A stretch of DNA of 42,575 bases, from positions 1 through 42,575 of the forward strand of contig CBDHGW010000003.1 in assembly GCA_965263215.1 (NCBI GenBank). The letters are read 5' to 3'. Both the position numbers and the translations under genes were made by a program. Within the stretch, counting starts at the first letter, position 1. Each line of letters opens with the position of its first letter. The DNA is from UBA1672 sp965263215. Its GTDB lineage: Bacteria; Pseudomonadota; Alphaproteobacteria; Micavibrionales; Micavibrionaceae. Below the pieces are notes generated by a model, which did no database searches, had not been told where the DNA came from, and saw only the letters and a list, made by a program, of their open reading frames with translations. Positions 7,172-13,467 of this stretch are shown piece after piece.

Positions 7172-7474
7172 ATGTCTGACAAAGAAGAAGAAGTTCTACC
7201 GGGTGTATCAGTGTTCGAAGACAAAGGCGATGTCCCACTTACGGTCAAATCGGATGTTTCGACACTGGCAATTGCAGATCTCGTCGCAGAGGATGATAAT
7301 TTTGATGAAGGTGCTGAACTTCTCATCGACCTATCGTCTTCTATCGAGAGTTTGCAAGCATACTTTGAAGCGTTTCGAACAATGATGGATGTTGTAGACA
7401 CTCACATTGCGGAACGTATGAAAGTGATGAAAATTTTGACGGCCCAAATGGACCCCGACAAAACATCCGATTAA
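7172..7474 (+). CDS. Hypothetical acidic protein (100 aa)
   Basis: A very acidic N-terminal half (MSDKEEEVLPGVSVFEDKGD) precedes an amphipathic helical C-terminal half (LLIDLSSSIESLQAYFEAFR). No known family. GAAAGG lies upstream of ATG 7172. It leads into the membrane protein/lipoprotein genes and is probably co-transcribed with them. A chaperone-like or adaptor role is possible from composition alone; no function assigned. Confidence 0.6.
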   Translation: MSDKEEEVLPGVSVFEDKGDVPLTVKSDVSTLAIADLVAEDDNFDEGAELLIDLSSSIESLQAYFEAFRTMMDVVDTHIAERMKVMKILTAQMDPDKTSD

Positions 7475-7500
7475 CCAAATAAACTAAAGGGGATCGAACA

Positions 7501-8778
7501 GTGAACAAGATAAGAATCATAATGGTCGTTATGATGCTCTTTCCGTTCGCCCAATCTATCATGGATTGGAAAAAGACGGGAACGATTGAATCATTGTTCG
7601 ATCCTCAGAATTTCATGCTTTTAGGCGCTGCAATTCTCTTTATGAATCTGGCTGAAAAACCAGAATACGATGAAGACGGATATAAGAAGCGTCGGATCAA
7701 AAACTATGTTCCCCTGATTCTTGCATCCGCTGGTGTGTTCTTCGGAATGTGCAGTGCCGGTGCGACATATATGGGTTTTAAGGATAATACAGGTTTCTGG
7801 ACGAGCCTAGTGGGCATCCCGCTGTGGCTATGTTCTCTCGCCTTTGGCATTTGGGCAGGGCGGTTATTAGCAAATCTCAAGATTATTGTCGGTTCTCTAC
7901 TGGCTATATTCGTGACGTTTCTAAGCGTTGTGAACGGTGTGATCGACGATGTTTCATTGCGCGAGGTTGCTGCAACGAATGAGGAAAATCGACTCTCATG
8001 GAACGCTAATGTTTTGGGTGCGAAGGAGGTGTTGATCAGGTCAACGGATCGACTCGAAGAAATTAACGTATTCATGGCGAAAGCCCGACATAAGCCCGAC
8101 GACTGTGACAATGACAATTGTCCGTCCGATCAGGTTATCGAAGCACAAACGATTCTTAGAGATCTCGGTTTTTATCTAGGCTCCGCGAATGTACGAGACG
8201 AGAACGGAAAACTATGTACGACAGGTCGGACACGTCTCGATGGAATTAGAGGTGGGTGTACGGAGGCTGCACTGATTGCGTGGAGTGAGTTCAATAGCAT
8301 CCCGGAAGAGATACGGGCGTTAAACGAGGCCATTGCAGAAAGTGAAAACATGGCCGGTGAAGCAACTATTGACGAACCATCAATATTTGACGCTCAAGCT
8401 GCGCGAATTGTCGCGATCATGATTAACGTGTTAGCTTTTGCATGTACTGTTGGATCAGGTGTTGCATCAAGAGGTCAGTCTGAATTGGAGATTCAGCGTG
8501 CGGAACAAAGAGAATTTCGTGCCGAAATTGAAAGTCGAGAGACTGCCATGAAAGACGAGATGGAAAGAGTTAAATTAGAAGCAAAGGAAGATGTCAAAAA
8601 AGCTAAAGAAAATGCTGATATGAGAATTAAACAATCTGAAGATGCCATTCAGCTCAGGGAACAACAGATTGTAGCTTATCATTCAGCTCAACAGGAGAAA
8701 AAGCGCGTTAATAATGTACGAGCTAGAGACGCGTTAAAAGCATTAGAGAAATTGAAAGGATTAACGGTGATAAGATGA
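7501..8778 (+). CDS. Large inner-membrane protein with peptidoglycan-binding-like segment and coiled coil
   Basis: The 425-residue product starts with GTG, with AAGGGGA upstream. Hydrophobic segments lie at about residues 4-21, 37-51, 69-92, 100-122 and 124-147. A soluble segment (about 150-300) follows and then another transmembrane helix (303-323). The soluble part has four cysteines (202, 207, 239, 253) and a stretch ending DGIRGGCTEAALIAWSEFN (247-265) that resembles a PG_binding_1 repeat ('DGxxGxxTxxALxxFQ'). Residues 325-417 are highly charged with heptad character, a probable cytoplasmic coiled coil. It overlaps the lipoprotein gene by 4 bases. A role in envelope remodelling, lysis or superinfection exclusion is plausible but unproven. 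Confidence 0.65.
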   Translation: MNKIRIIMVVMMLFPFAQSIMDWKKTGTIESLFDPQNFMLLGAAILFMNLAEKPEYDEDGYKKRRIKNYVPLILASAGVFFGMCSAGATYMGFKDNTGFWTSLVGIPLWLCSLAFGIWAGRLLANLKIIVGSLLAIFVTFLSVVNGVIDDVSLREVAATNEENRLSWNANVLGAKEVLIRSTDRLEEINVFMAKARHKPDDCDNDNCPSDQVIEAQTILRDLGFYLGSANVRDENGKLCTTGRTRLDGIRGGCTEAALIAWSEFNSIPEEIRALNEAIAESENMAGEATIDEPSIFDAQAARIVAIMINVLAFACTVGSGVASRGQSELEIQRAEQREFRAEIESRETAMKDEMERVKLEAKEDVKKAKENADMRIKQSEDAIQLREQQIVAYHSAQQEKKRVNNVRARDALKALEKLKGLTVIR

Positions 8779-9266
8779 GACTCAGAACATTAGTTGTAGG
8801 TGCGGTAATTGCTATCTCCGGGTGGGGCATGTTCGCTTGTTCGAGCATCCTGCCGACAACCCCGGCATCGATAGTCACAGAGAGTGAGTATTCCCTTGAA
8901 CAGAAGGTGTATTCACTGGTCAGAATTTATGAAGAGACCGTGATCATAGCTGCCGATTTGATGGAAAGTGAGAACATTCCTGATCATGCGAAGCGTGTCA
9001 TGGCCGATGCCATTTTGGCGACTGAAGAACCTTTTATTGCAGTTGTTGAAAGTTTCGAAGCGTATTCGATAATTCAAGCTGAGATCATGGTTCATAGAGA
9101 GGCTGGAATGGAGGTTCCCGAAGCTCTGTTGAACAGTGCTGCCGTGGCATATAATCAAGCAAGGGGCGTTTGGCAAAATAATCGCGATGTAATTACATCG
9201 TTCCCTAACGTTATAAAATTAGCAACCGTGAAGGAAGAAGCTGATGAACCGACTCTCTCCAACTGA
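8775..9266 (+). CDS. Putative lipoprotein
   Basis: The 163-residue product has a lipoprotein signal peptide: basic MRLR, a hydrophobic core (LVVGAVIAISGWG) and a lipobox-like GMFAC with the cysteine at about residue 22, followed by SS. The mature part is helical and soluble. It would be lipidated at the outer face of the inner membrane or in the outer membrane. Its gene overlaps the upstream membrane protein and the downstream small gene, so the three probably work together in the envelope. A spanin-like role is one option, but it is long for an Rz1 and no Rz partner is obvious. Confidence 0.6.
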   Translation: MRLRTLVVGAVIAISGWGMFACSSILPTTPASIVTESEYSLEQKVYSLVRIYEETVIIAADLMESENIPDHAKRVMADAILATEEPFIAVVESFEAYSIIQAEIMVHREAGMEVPEALLNSAAVAYNQARGVWQNNRDVITSFPNVIKLATVKEEADEPTLSN

Positions 9267-9594
9267 AGCTAAAAATTTAGCTAATATTATGGGTCAGATG
9301 GGTGAAATTACAGGTAAAATAGGACCTATGATTGCCATCGTTCAACCGGGGTCACCTACCGCTATAAAACTTTCGGAAATTTTGATCACGGCGGCTAGAT
9401 TTTTAAAAATAGGAGATGAACTTCTAGGTCAAACATTTCCACAAATTTTAGAGGCGTTAGACGACATAAAGCAAGAGGTCGATGCTTTATCAGATGAGGG
9501 CGAAAGTGTACCAATTCAAAGATGGTCCTCTGTTAAAAAAGATGTGCTTATTGCGATAGAACAAATACGAAGATATGCGCGAACACAGCTATAA
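9244..9594 (+). CDS. Hypothetical helical protein, last gene before a strong terminator
   Basis: The 116-residue product is predicted fully alpha-helical, with a moderately hydrophobic central region (AIKLSEILITAARFLKIGDELLG) and a basic C terminus. It overlaps the lipoprotein gene by 23 bases in another frame; ATG 9244 has GAAGGAAG just upstream. No family recognised. A perfect intrinsic terminator follows seven bases after its stop. Confidence 0.6.
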   Translation: MNRLSPTEAKNLANIMGQMGEITGKIGPMIAIVQPGSPTAIKLSEILITAARFLKIGDELLGQTFPQILEALDDIKQEVDALSDEGESVPIQRWSSVKKDVLIAIEQIRRYARTQL

Positions 9595-9600
9595 ATTTAC

Positions 9601-9632
9601 AAAAACCCCGTTATTTACGTAGCGGGGTTTTT
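9601..9632 (+). terminator. Strong bidirectional intrinsic terminator
   Basis: AAAAACCCCG (9601-9610) pairs with CGGGGTTTTT (9623-9632). The stem can extend inward by TTA/TAG (one G-U pair), leaving a six-base loop. T run on the plus side and A run on the other side make it functional in both directions. It closes the 5981-9594 transcription unit. Confidence 0.9.
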
Positions 9633-9633
9633 C

Positions 9634-9652
9634 ATGACACAATGACACTTAC
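9634..9652 (+). repeat. 19-bp direct repeat, copy A1
   Basis: ATGACACAATGACACTTAC, identical to 9710-9728. It contains one full TGACACTTAC unit and begins immediately after the terminator. Confidence 0.85.
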
Positions 9653-9674
9653 GATGTCACTTACATGTGTCATG

Positions 9675-9694
9675 AAAAAAGTCAATGAAAACAA
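9675..9694 (+). repeat. 20-bp direct repeat, copy B1
   Basis: AAAAAAGTCAATGAAAACAA, identical to 9892-9911, which lies just upstream of the ribosome binding site of the gene at 9928. The 217-base spacing encloses the TAG and G tracts. Confidence 0.85.
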
Positions 9695-9709
9695 TGTGAC
9701 TAGGGGGAT

Positions 9710-9728
9710 ATGACACAATGACACTTAC
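9710..9728 (+). repeat. 19-bp direct repeat, copy A2
   Basis: Second exact copy of the unit at 9634-9652, 76 bases downstream of the first. Confidence 0.85.
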
Positions 9729-9739
9729 TTCTTTCTATT

Positions 9740-9779
9740 TAGTAGTAGTAGTAGTAGTAGTATAGGAGAGGGGGGGGGG
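9740..9779 (+). repeat. (TAG)7 microsatellite and G10 tract
   Basis: Seven uninterrupted TAG triplets (9740-9760) are followed after nine bases by ten consecutive G residues (9770-9779). Both are slippage-prone. Such tracts are unusual in a compact phage genome and strand-asymmetric. Confidence 0.9.
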
Positions 9780-9891
9780 TGTGACACACAGGGAAAAGAA
9801 AGGTGTATGTGTCTTATTGTCTTATTGTCAGATCTGGCGTAAGTTGTTGAAATCATTCAGTTTTTCGTGACACTTACGTGACACTTATGAT

Positions 9892-9911
9892 AAAAAAGTC
9901 AATGAAAACAA
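9892..9911 (+). repeat. 20-bp direct repeat, copy B2
   Basis: Exact copy of 9675-9694; its last bases run into the AAGGAG of the gene starting at 9928. Confidence 0.85.
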
Positions 9912-9927
9912 GGAGCTAGTATATGTC

Positions 9928-10605
9928 ATGATGTTTGTGACCATAGATTTCAGTTCTAACATCGAAAAAGTGATGATGGAGTACGGATGGGTTTTTTATA
10001 ATCAAGTTCCGTTTGCTCTAGGAAGAACTATAAATACCGTAACGTTTCAGATGTTAGAACAAATTAGGGGCGAGTCTTATAATGAAGCATTTGAGGTCAG
10101 AAATCGTCACTTTCCTCGAAGGTTGTTTCGTATGACTCAGATGCCGTTAAGAGGTCCAGAATTTAAAGCTTTCAAGAAGGGTCAGTCTGGATATCTTGGA
10201 GCTGATATTTATCAGTCGTTGGATAGGGAGTGGGTTGATCGACAAGCTGACGGGGGTATACGCAGACCCCGTGGTAATTCGTTGGCGATACCTAGTAATG
10301 AATCAGGTATGAACCTTAGAAGTTCGAACGGTCGCATACGAGCATCTAACAAGCCTCTGAGACTAGAAGATGGAAAAAGGTACTACATGGTCACCAAGGG
10401 TGGTCAGAAAGACATTCTGTTTAAGCGTCTAAATAAGAAGAAGAGTGTCCCAGTCTATTACTTCAGGCCGAAGGCAAAAATTGAAAAGAGATTTAATTTT
10501 ATACGAGATGCTGAAGAGGTGTTTCATCAACATTTCGATGTGACTTTTGATATTATGTTTAAGACGGCCATGCAAACGGCAAGGCCCCCCGGAGCCGTTG
10601 TATAA
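9928..10605 (+). CDS. Putative minor virion protein (gpZ/tail-completion-like)
   Basis: The 225-residue basic product begins with a beta-strand and a VPFALGRTINTVTFQML helix resembling the 'VPFAxxxALNxTA' helix of lambda gpZ-like and related minor tail or head-tail proteins. The middle is loop-rich with many Arg, Gly and Ser; the C-terminal part has a long helix (RFNFIRDAEEVFHQHFDV). AGGAG lies about 12 bases upstream of ATG 9928. It lies alone between two regulatory regions, away from the main structural cluster, which is odd for a virion gene. Assignment is tentative. Confidence 0.45.
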   Translation: MMFVTIDFSSNIEKVMMEYGWVFYNQVPFALGRTINTVTFQMLEQIRGESYNEAFEVRNRHFPRRLFRMTQMPLRGPEFKAFKKGQSGYLGADIYQSLDREWVDRQADGGIRRPRGNSLAIPSNESGMNLRSSNGRIRASNKPLRLEDGKRYYMVTKGGQKDILFKRLNKKKSVPVYYFRPKAKIEKRFNFIRDAEEVFHQHFDVTFDIMFKTAMQTARPPGAVV

Positions 10606-10847
10606 ATTTAATTATATTTTTTTCGGAACGGACGGCTTTTTTTTCCCGGGGTGGTTTCTTAGATTCCACCCCTCTTATTACAAATTTAACACTTGTTAAA
10701 AGAACGTAAAATTAACGGGCCGTTAACTGAAATTAACGGTCTGGTGTTCTTAGTTAATTTTATTTATTTTATAAAAAATGTCCAGAATTAATTATATTTT
10801 AACCTTTTCGCTATAAATTCATGATTGCGAAAGGGAGAAAAAATCGC
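10606..10847 (+). promoter_or_regulatory. AT-rich control region with TTAACGG dyads
   Basis: This region has no convincing gene before the start at 10848. A hairpin GGGGTGG/CCACCCC (10648-10672) may terminate the upstream transcript, although it lacks a good T run. Downstream come TTAACA-CT-TGTTAA (10686-10699), TTAACGG-G-CCGTTAA (10712-10726) and another TTAACGG (10733-10739): a cluster of half-sites in both orientations typical of an operator. TATAAA at 10812-10817 could be a -10 element, but no good -35 is spaced correctly. Confidence 0.45.
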
Positions 10848-11048
10848 ATGGTTAAAATTGTACTGAGTGAAGCAATGAAGCGTCGTACCGGGCGTAACGT
10901 TATAAATCTTGATGCGGAACGCGCAAGGCGTGCGTCTGCCTCAATGCCGAAAGGCTGGGAAGACTCTGTAGAGTCAAAATGGTTGAAGCGTCAACGCGGT
11001 GTTGACGCTGAGACTATCAGATTGATAGAGAGGCTTAAAGATGTCTAA
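10848..11048 (+). CDS. Small basic protein (66 aa), first gene of the cassette array
   Basis: ATG 10848 is chosen over an in-frame ATG at 10821, because AAAGGGAG lies 10-17 bases before 10848 while nothing precedes 10821. The product is strongly basic and helical (NLDAERARRAS, ESKWLKRQRGVDAETIRLIERL), consistent with nucleic-acid binding, but no family is recognised. The leader contains TGCGA (10826-10830) and TCGCA (10844-10848), which pair so that the ribosome binding site is in the loop and the first start-codon base in the stem, as in the cassettes downstream. It overlaps the next gene by 8 bases. Confidence 0.6.
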   Translation: MVKIVLSEAMKRRTGRNVINLDAERARRASASMPKGWEDSVESKWLKRQRGVDAETIRLIERLKDV

Positions 11049-11202
11049 TCAACTCTATCATCTGACAATGTCAGATGCGCGCCGCGTTATTTATTTAGCG
11101 CGCATCAATTACAAAGGACTTGCTAAGCATTGGCGCTCACAAGCTCGCATGTATTTGTGGGAAGCTCGTCGAATCAGAGAAGGATATATAAGCTATGATT
11201 AG
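11041..11202 (+). CDS. Small basic protein, paralogue A (53 aa)
   Basis: An unrecognised family. The product has the core IYLARINYKGLAKHWRSQA followed by ARMYLWEARRIREG, predicted as two basic amphipathic helices. A second gene at 13291-13464 encodes the same core (IYLARINYKGL, WRYQAKLYLLEARGIRQG), so the two are paralogues. It starts inside the end of the previous gene and overlaps the next. Basic helices suggest binding to nucleic acid or an acidic host protein; this is inference. Confidence 0.6.
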   Translation: MSNQLYHLTMSDARRVIYLARINYKGLAKHWRSQARMYLWEARRIREGYISYD

Positions 11203-11398
11203 ATTCTTTACCTATGCTATGGATTCTGAAGGTGAAGTCGATATGTTTGAAATTACAGAAGAGTGCTTTCTTGAAGTGGGTGGAGTCATCACTTATGAAC
11301 GCCATACTGTAAGAGAGCACGGGACATCTCAAGTCTGTTTAACAAAAGAGGCTGAGATCTGTTATCCTGATGTCGACGATTTGGAACTGATCAAATAA
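11195..11398 (+). CDS. Hypothetical acidic protein (67 aa)
   Basis: ATG 11195 overlaps the previous stop; GAAGGA lies about 10 bases upstream. The product is acidic and probably alpha/beta (RFFTYAMDSEGEVDMFEI). AATCA (11172-11176) can pair with TGATT (11196-11200), again placing the ribosome binding site in a loop and part of the start codon in a stem. The stop TAA is the first base triplet of the conserved terminator cassette. Function unknown. Confidence 0.55.
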   Translation: MIRFFTYAMDSEGEVDMFEITEECFLEVGGVITYERHTVREHGTSQVCLTKEAEICYPDVDDLELIK

Positions 11399-11438
11399 AT
11401 TTAGCACCCCGGTAACGTTATGTTAACCGGGGTGTTTT
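11396..11438 (+). terminator. Cassette terminator, copy 1
   Basis: TAAATTTAG precedes the stem CACCCCGGT (11405-11413) / ACCGGGGTG (11426-11434), with an inner AAC/GTT helix and TTTTAT after it: an intrinsic terminator on the plus strand. The 51 bases from 11396 are identical to those from 11796. The unit includes the stop codon of the upstream gene. Confidence 0.85.
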
Positions 11439-11470
11439 ATATCAACAGAGCGAAAGGGAGTTTTTGATAT
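11439..11470 (+). promoter_or_regulatory. Start-codon hairpin in leader of the 11469 gene
   Basis: ATATCAA (11439-11445) pairs perfectly with TTGATAT (11464-11470), whose last two bases are the first two bases of the start codon. The 18-base loop carries AAAGGGAG. Copies at 12704-12732, 13264-13292 and 13522-13550 have ATGTCAA/TTGACAT instead, a compensatory A-T to G-C swap that supports RNA pairing. Confidence 0.6.
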
Positions 11471-11795
11471 GAAAATTGAATATCCAATTAACGCGACATA
11501 CGACAACAAAGACGGCCTCATATTTGAGGGGTTTGCGACAAGTCTTGAAGACGCTACCGACCAAGTCAACGCCACCGATTGGGCGAAAAACCTGGACCCT
11601 GAAACTGAAGCCTTCGAGATTATGTTTGGTGTTCTTGAAGCCGGGCCGGTTTGCAAAACACGCTTTGAGGCTGAACAGATTTGGCGACAAGAGATTAACG
11701 CGGGTTACTGTCGTATCATTCAAGTGCATTTAGGCTGGAAAGCTGAAATCAGCTGCTTTCAAGCCGAATACATAAAAATAGGAACAAACAGATAA
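11469..11795 (+). CDS. Hypothetical protein (108 aa), cassette gene
   Basis: Moderately acidic, mixed alpha/beta protein with segments such as GLIFEGFATSLEDATDQVNA and FGVLEAGPVCKTRFEAEQIW. No family recognised. It is the first gene flanked on both sides by the conserved terminator unit. Ribosome binding site AAAGGGAG lies within the loop of the leader hairpin. Likely an early accessory protein; role unknown. Confidence 0.6.
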   Translation: MKIEYPINATYDNKDGLIFEGFATSLEDATDQVNATDWAKNLDPETEAFEIMFGVLEAGPVCKTRFEAEQIWRQEINAGYCRIIQVHLGWKAEISCFQAEYIKIGTNR

Positions 11796-11838
11796 TAAAT
11801 TTAGCACCCCGGTAACGTTATGTTAACCGGGGTGTTTT
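11796..11838 (+). terminator. Cassette terminator, copy 2
   Basis: Same sequence as copy 1 (stem 11805-11834, TTTT at 11835-11838), exactly 400 bases downstream. The leader after it has only a 4-bp TATC/GATA pairing (11840-11843/11855-11858) before the ATG at 11860, so the start-codon hairpin is weak or lost here. Confidence 0.85.
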
Positions 11839-11859
11839 ATATCAACGGAAGGAAGATAC

Positions 11860-12063
11860 ATGAAGTACGATTATGTAATGTATAGAGAGTTTGGGTTCAC
11901 AACCATTGCGCGCCCCGAAGCAAGCACTGTTGTGGCGAGAGTTCGTAATGATTACCTTGATGCTTTCATTACTGCAATTTGTGATGAAGGGCGAAAAGTT
12001 ATATATGATCTTGACCGCGAACAAGTTGTCTCCGGAACACTCGATCAGATGACAAGTGAATAA
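11860..12063 (+). CDS. Hypothetical protein (67 aa), cassette gene
   Basis: Small alpha/beta protein (MKYDYVMYREFGFTTIARPE; RVRNDYLDAFITAICDEGRK) without known relatives that I recognise. GGAAGGAAG precedes ATG 11860. Its stop TAA opens the next terminator unit. Function unknown; presence as a stand-alone transcription cassette suggests a dispensable, exchangeable gene. Confidence 0.6.
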   Translation: MKYDYVMYREFGFTTIARPEASTVVARVRNDYLDAFITAICDEGRKVIYDLDREQVVSGTLDQMTSE

Positions 12064-12103
12064 ATTTAGCACCCCGGTGACGTTATGTTAACCGGGGTGT
12101 TTT
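12061..12103 (+). terminator. Cassette terminator, copy 3
   Basis: Stem CACCCCGGT (12070-12078) / ACCGGGGTG (12091-12099) and TTTTAT. The loop-proximal strand reads GACGTTATGTTA, one base different from copies 1 and 2 and outside the main stem. Confidence 0.85.
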
Positions 12104-12114
12104 ATATTATGGGC

Positions 12115-12144
12115 ATGTCAACGGAATGAAAGGATTGACTAATG
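12115..12144 (+). promoter_or_regulatory. Leader hairpin of the 12142 gene
   Basis: GTCAA (12117-12121) pairs with TTGAC (12135-12139). The loop carries AAAGGA and the ATG (12142-12144) lies two bases past the stem. This copy has a 5-bp rather than 7-bp stem, so the start codon is adjacent to, not in, the helix. Confidence 0.45.
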
Positions 12145-12402
12145 AACTATGAATTTGGCAACACTCTTTTTGCTACTAGCGATGAGCTTATTAAAGCGAT
12201 TGCTTATTGGCATCTCTACGGTGATGACGGGCCAACTGCGATTGCCGATGAGGAGATTGAGCGTGTAATCAACCGGTGTTTAGAAATGTGGGAAGAATGC
12301 AATACAAAGTACGATGCACACCCGAATTGGACCGATGAAGAAAAGCGGGGGGCTCTTAACAATCTAATATCGGAGCACAACGCCGAATGCATGAAAAAAT
12401 AG
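12142..12402 (+). CDS. Hypothetical acidic protein (86 aa), cassette gene
   Basis: Helical and acidic (DELIKAIAYWHLYGDDGP; EEIERVINRCLEMWEECNTK). No known family recognised. AAAGGA is upstream of ATG 12142. It is followed nine bases later by another gene without an intervening terminator, so this cassette carries two genes. Confidence 0.6.
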   Translation: MNYEFGNTLFATSDELIKAIAYWHLYGDDGPTAIADEEIERVINRCLEMWEECNTKYDAHPNWTDEEKRGALNNLISEHNAECMKK

Positions 12403-12411
12403 GGGTGATCA

Positions 12412-12651
12412 ATGCAAAGCTACGTAATGAATCAGGATCTTGAAGTTGAAGGGTGGATGTGCACCCACGATTTTATAATTCATGAAGGAACGCCGGTTAA
12501 GTTAATTTGTGGTGTCTTTGTGGTTGATCCACAAGATTGTTACGGATTGAACCGTGACCATGAGTCTTGGAATTATGATACATCACTTTATAGAATCTAT
12601 GTTGATGCGAATCTTGTTCGTGTTGAACGAAGTGTGGAACTAGTAGCATGA
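12412..12651 (+). CDS. Hypothetical acidic protein (79 aa), cassette gene
   Basis: Predicted mostly beta (EVEGWMCTHDFIIHEGTPVK, IYVDANLVRVERSVEL), acidic, with three cysteines. AGGGGTGA precedes ATG 12412. Second gene of a two-gene cassette; its TGA overlaps the A-rich lead of the next terminator. No family recognised. Confidence 0.55.
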   Translation: MQSYVMNQDLEVEGWMCTHDFIIHEGTPVKLICGVFVVDPQDCYGLNRDHESWNYDTSLYRIYVDANLVRVERSVELVA

Positions 12652-12692
12652 AATTTAGCACCCCGGTAACGTTATGTTAACCGGGGTGTTTT
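12651..12692 (+). terminator. Cassette terminator, copy 4
   Basis: Stem 12659-12688 and TTTT at 12689-12692, identical in the stem and loop to copies 1 and 2. Confidence 0.85.
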
Positions 12693-12703
12693 ATATTATG
12701 GGT

Positions 12704-12732
12704 ATGTCAACAGAATGAAAGGGTTTTGACAT
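12704..12732 (+). promoter_or_regulatory. Start-codon hairpin in leader of the 12731 gene
   Basis: ATGTCAA (12704-12710) pairs perfectly with TTGACAT (12726-12732), whose final AT are the first two bases of the start codon. AAAGGG (12718-12723) lies in the 15-base loop. Confidence 0.6.
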
Positions 12733-12994
12733 GATAGATGATTGGAACAAAGTCGATCTTCTCGAAATGGTTGAAGAATTGGCAAGTGATTGGAAAATGA
12801 TTTCCAGTGAAGAAGAGTTAAGCGAGATGTTTGACGAGCAAATCTTACCGCTTGTCATCGAAAAATATGGTGAAGAGGACCAATGTGCGATTGATCAGGC
12901 GTTTAACGACTGGACTGATTCACTTTGCAAGGATGGTCAGATTCATGAAGAGCAATATAATAAGTATTGCTATGTAGGGAGATGCGCGGAATGA
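12731..12994 (+). CDS. Very acidic small protein (87 aa), cassette gene
   Basis: About 24 Asp/Glu against 6 Lys/Arg. The C-terminal part (FNDWTDSLCKDGQIHEEQYN, then YCYVG) resembles a small acidic protein type seen in many marine phages and plasmids, though I cannot name the family. High negative charge is compatible with DNA mimicry or an anti-defence role, which is only a suggestion. ATG overlaps the leader stem; the last four bases overlap the next gene. Confidence 0.6.
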   Translation: MIDDWNKVDLLEMVEELASDWKMISSEEELSEMFDEQILPLVIEKYGEEDQCAIDQAFNDWTDSLCKDGQIHEEQYNKYCYVGRCAE

Positions 12995-13212
12995 AACTCA
13001 CAAAGAAGCAAAAATCTGTTCTTGACCGTATCGGTCCTGAATTAGATGTGAAGCATAATGTATCAATGACACAGTATCAGTGGTCTTTAGATTCTGATTT
13101 TGTCAAAAGTGCGTTTTATGCTCACTATTCGACAATAAAAAGCTTAGAAGAAAAGGGTTTTTTATCTGTCGATTGGCGATGGAGATGTGCTGTAATTAAG
13201 CGTTTAAAATAG
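12991..13212 (+). CDS. Small winged-helix-like protein (73 aa), cassette gene
   Basis: ATG 12991 overlaps the previous TGA and is preferred to an in-frame ATG at 12967. The product is basic, beginning MKLTKKQKSVLDRIGPELD and ending YSTIKSLEEKGFLSVDWRWR, reminiscent of the recognition helix and wing of winged-helix proteins, but too short to be sure. Possible DNA-binding partner of the acidic protein translated just before it. Confidence 0.5.
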   Translation: MKLTKKQKSVLDRIGPELDVKHNVSMTQYQWSLDSDFVKSAFYAHYSTIKSLEEKGFLSVDWRWRCAVIKRLK

Positions 13213-13252
13213 ATTTAGCACCCCGGTAACATTACGTTAACCGGGGTGTTTT
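13211..13252 (+). terminator. Cassette terminator, copy 5
   Basis: Stem 13219-13248 and TTTT at 13249-13252. The loop-side sequence is AACATTACGTT instead of AACGTTATGTT, leaving the main 9-bp stem and the inner AAC/GTT pairing intact. Confidence 0.85.
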
Positions 13253-13263
13253 ATATTATGAGT

Positions 13264-13292
13264 ATGTCAACAGAGTGAAAGGGTTTTGACAT
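13264..13292 (+). promoter_or_regulatory. Start-codon hairpin in leader of the 13291 gene
   Basis: ATGTCAA (13264-13270) pairs with TTGACAT (13286-13292), with AAAGGG in the loop and the start codon at 13291 partly inside the stem. It differs from the 12704 copy by one loop base. Confidence 0.6.
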
Positions 13293-13464
13293 GATGTGTA
13301 ATTATATGCGTAGTCATTATTTTCAAAAGATTACTGACGCGCAACGCATGATTTACCTTGCGCGTATCAACTATAAAGGCTTGGTGAAAATTTGGCGCTA
13401 TCAAGCCAAGCTTTATTTATTAGAGGCGCGCGGAATTCGGCAAGGAAAAGTGAATTACGTTTAA
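13291..13464 (+). CDS. Small basic protein, paralogue B (57 aa)
   Basis: Paralogue of the 11041-11202 product: ITDAQRMIYLARINYKGL here against LTMSDARRVIYLARINYKGL there, then KIWRYQAKLYLLEARGIRQG against KHWRSQARMYLWEARRIREG. The N terminus is longer (MMCNYMRSHYF). It is alone in its cassette. Two helices with many Arg and Lys suggest nucleic-acid binding or interaction with an acidic partner; no named family. Confidence 0.65.
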   Translation: MMCNYMRSHYFQKITDAQRMIYLARINYKGLVKIWRYQAKLYLLEARGIRQGKVNYV

Positions 13465-13467
13465 AAT

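Larger units (their letters stand above)
9633..9927 (+). promoter_or_regulatory. Non-coding repeat region: candidate control region or origin
   Basis: No gene is seen in these 295 bases. A 10-base unit TGACACTTAC occurs at 9643-9652, 9719-9728 and 9868-9877, with one-mismatch copies at 9655-9664 and 9879-9888. Two longer direct repeats flank the segment (9634-9652/9710-9728 and 9675-9694/9892-9911). A (TAG)7 tract and a run of ten G residues lie in the middle. Repeated short units of this type are typical of protein-binding regions at origins or promoters. The second 20-base repeat ends next to the AGGAG of the gene at 9928. Confidence 0.5.

Noticed and set aside
9740..9760. Telomere-like or retron-type repeat
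   Set aside because: It is a simple in-place triplet tract with no terminal position, hairpin end, or reverse transcriptase gene.
12711..12732. TTGACA at cassette starts as a promoter -35
   Set aside because: It overlaps the start codon, pairs with the upstream GTCAA arm, and no -10 is correctly spaced downstream in the different genes.
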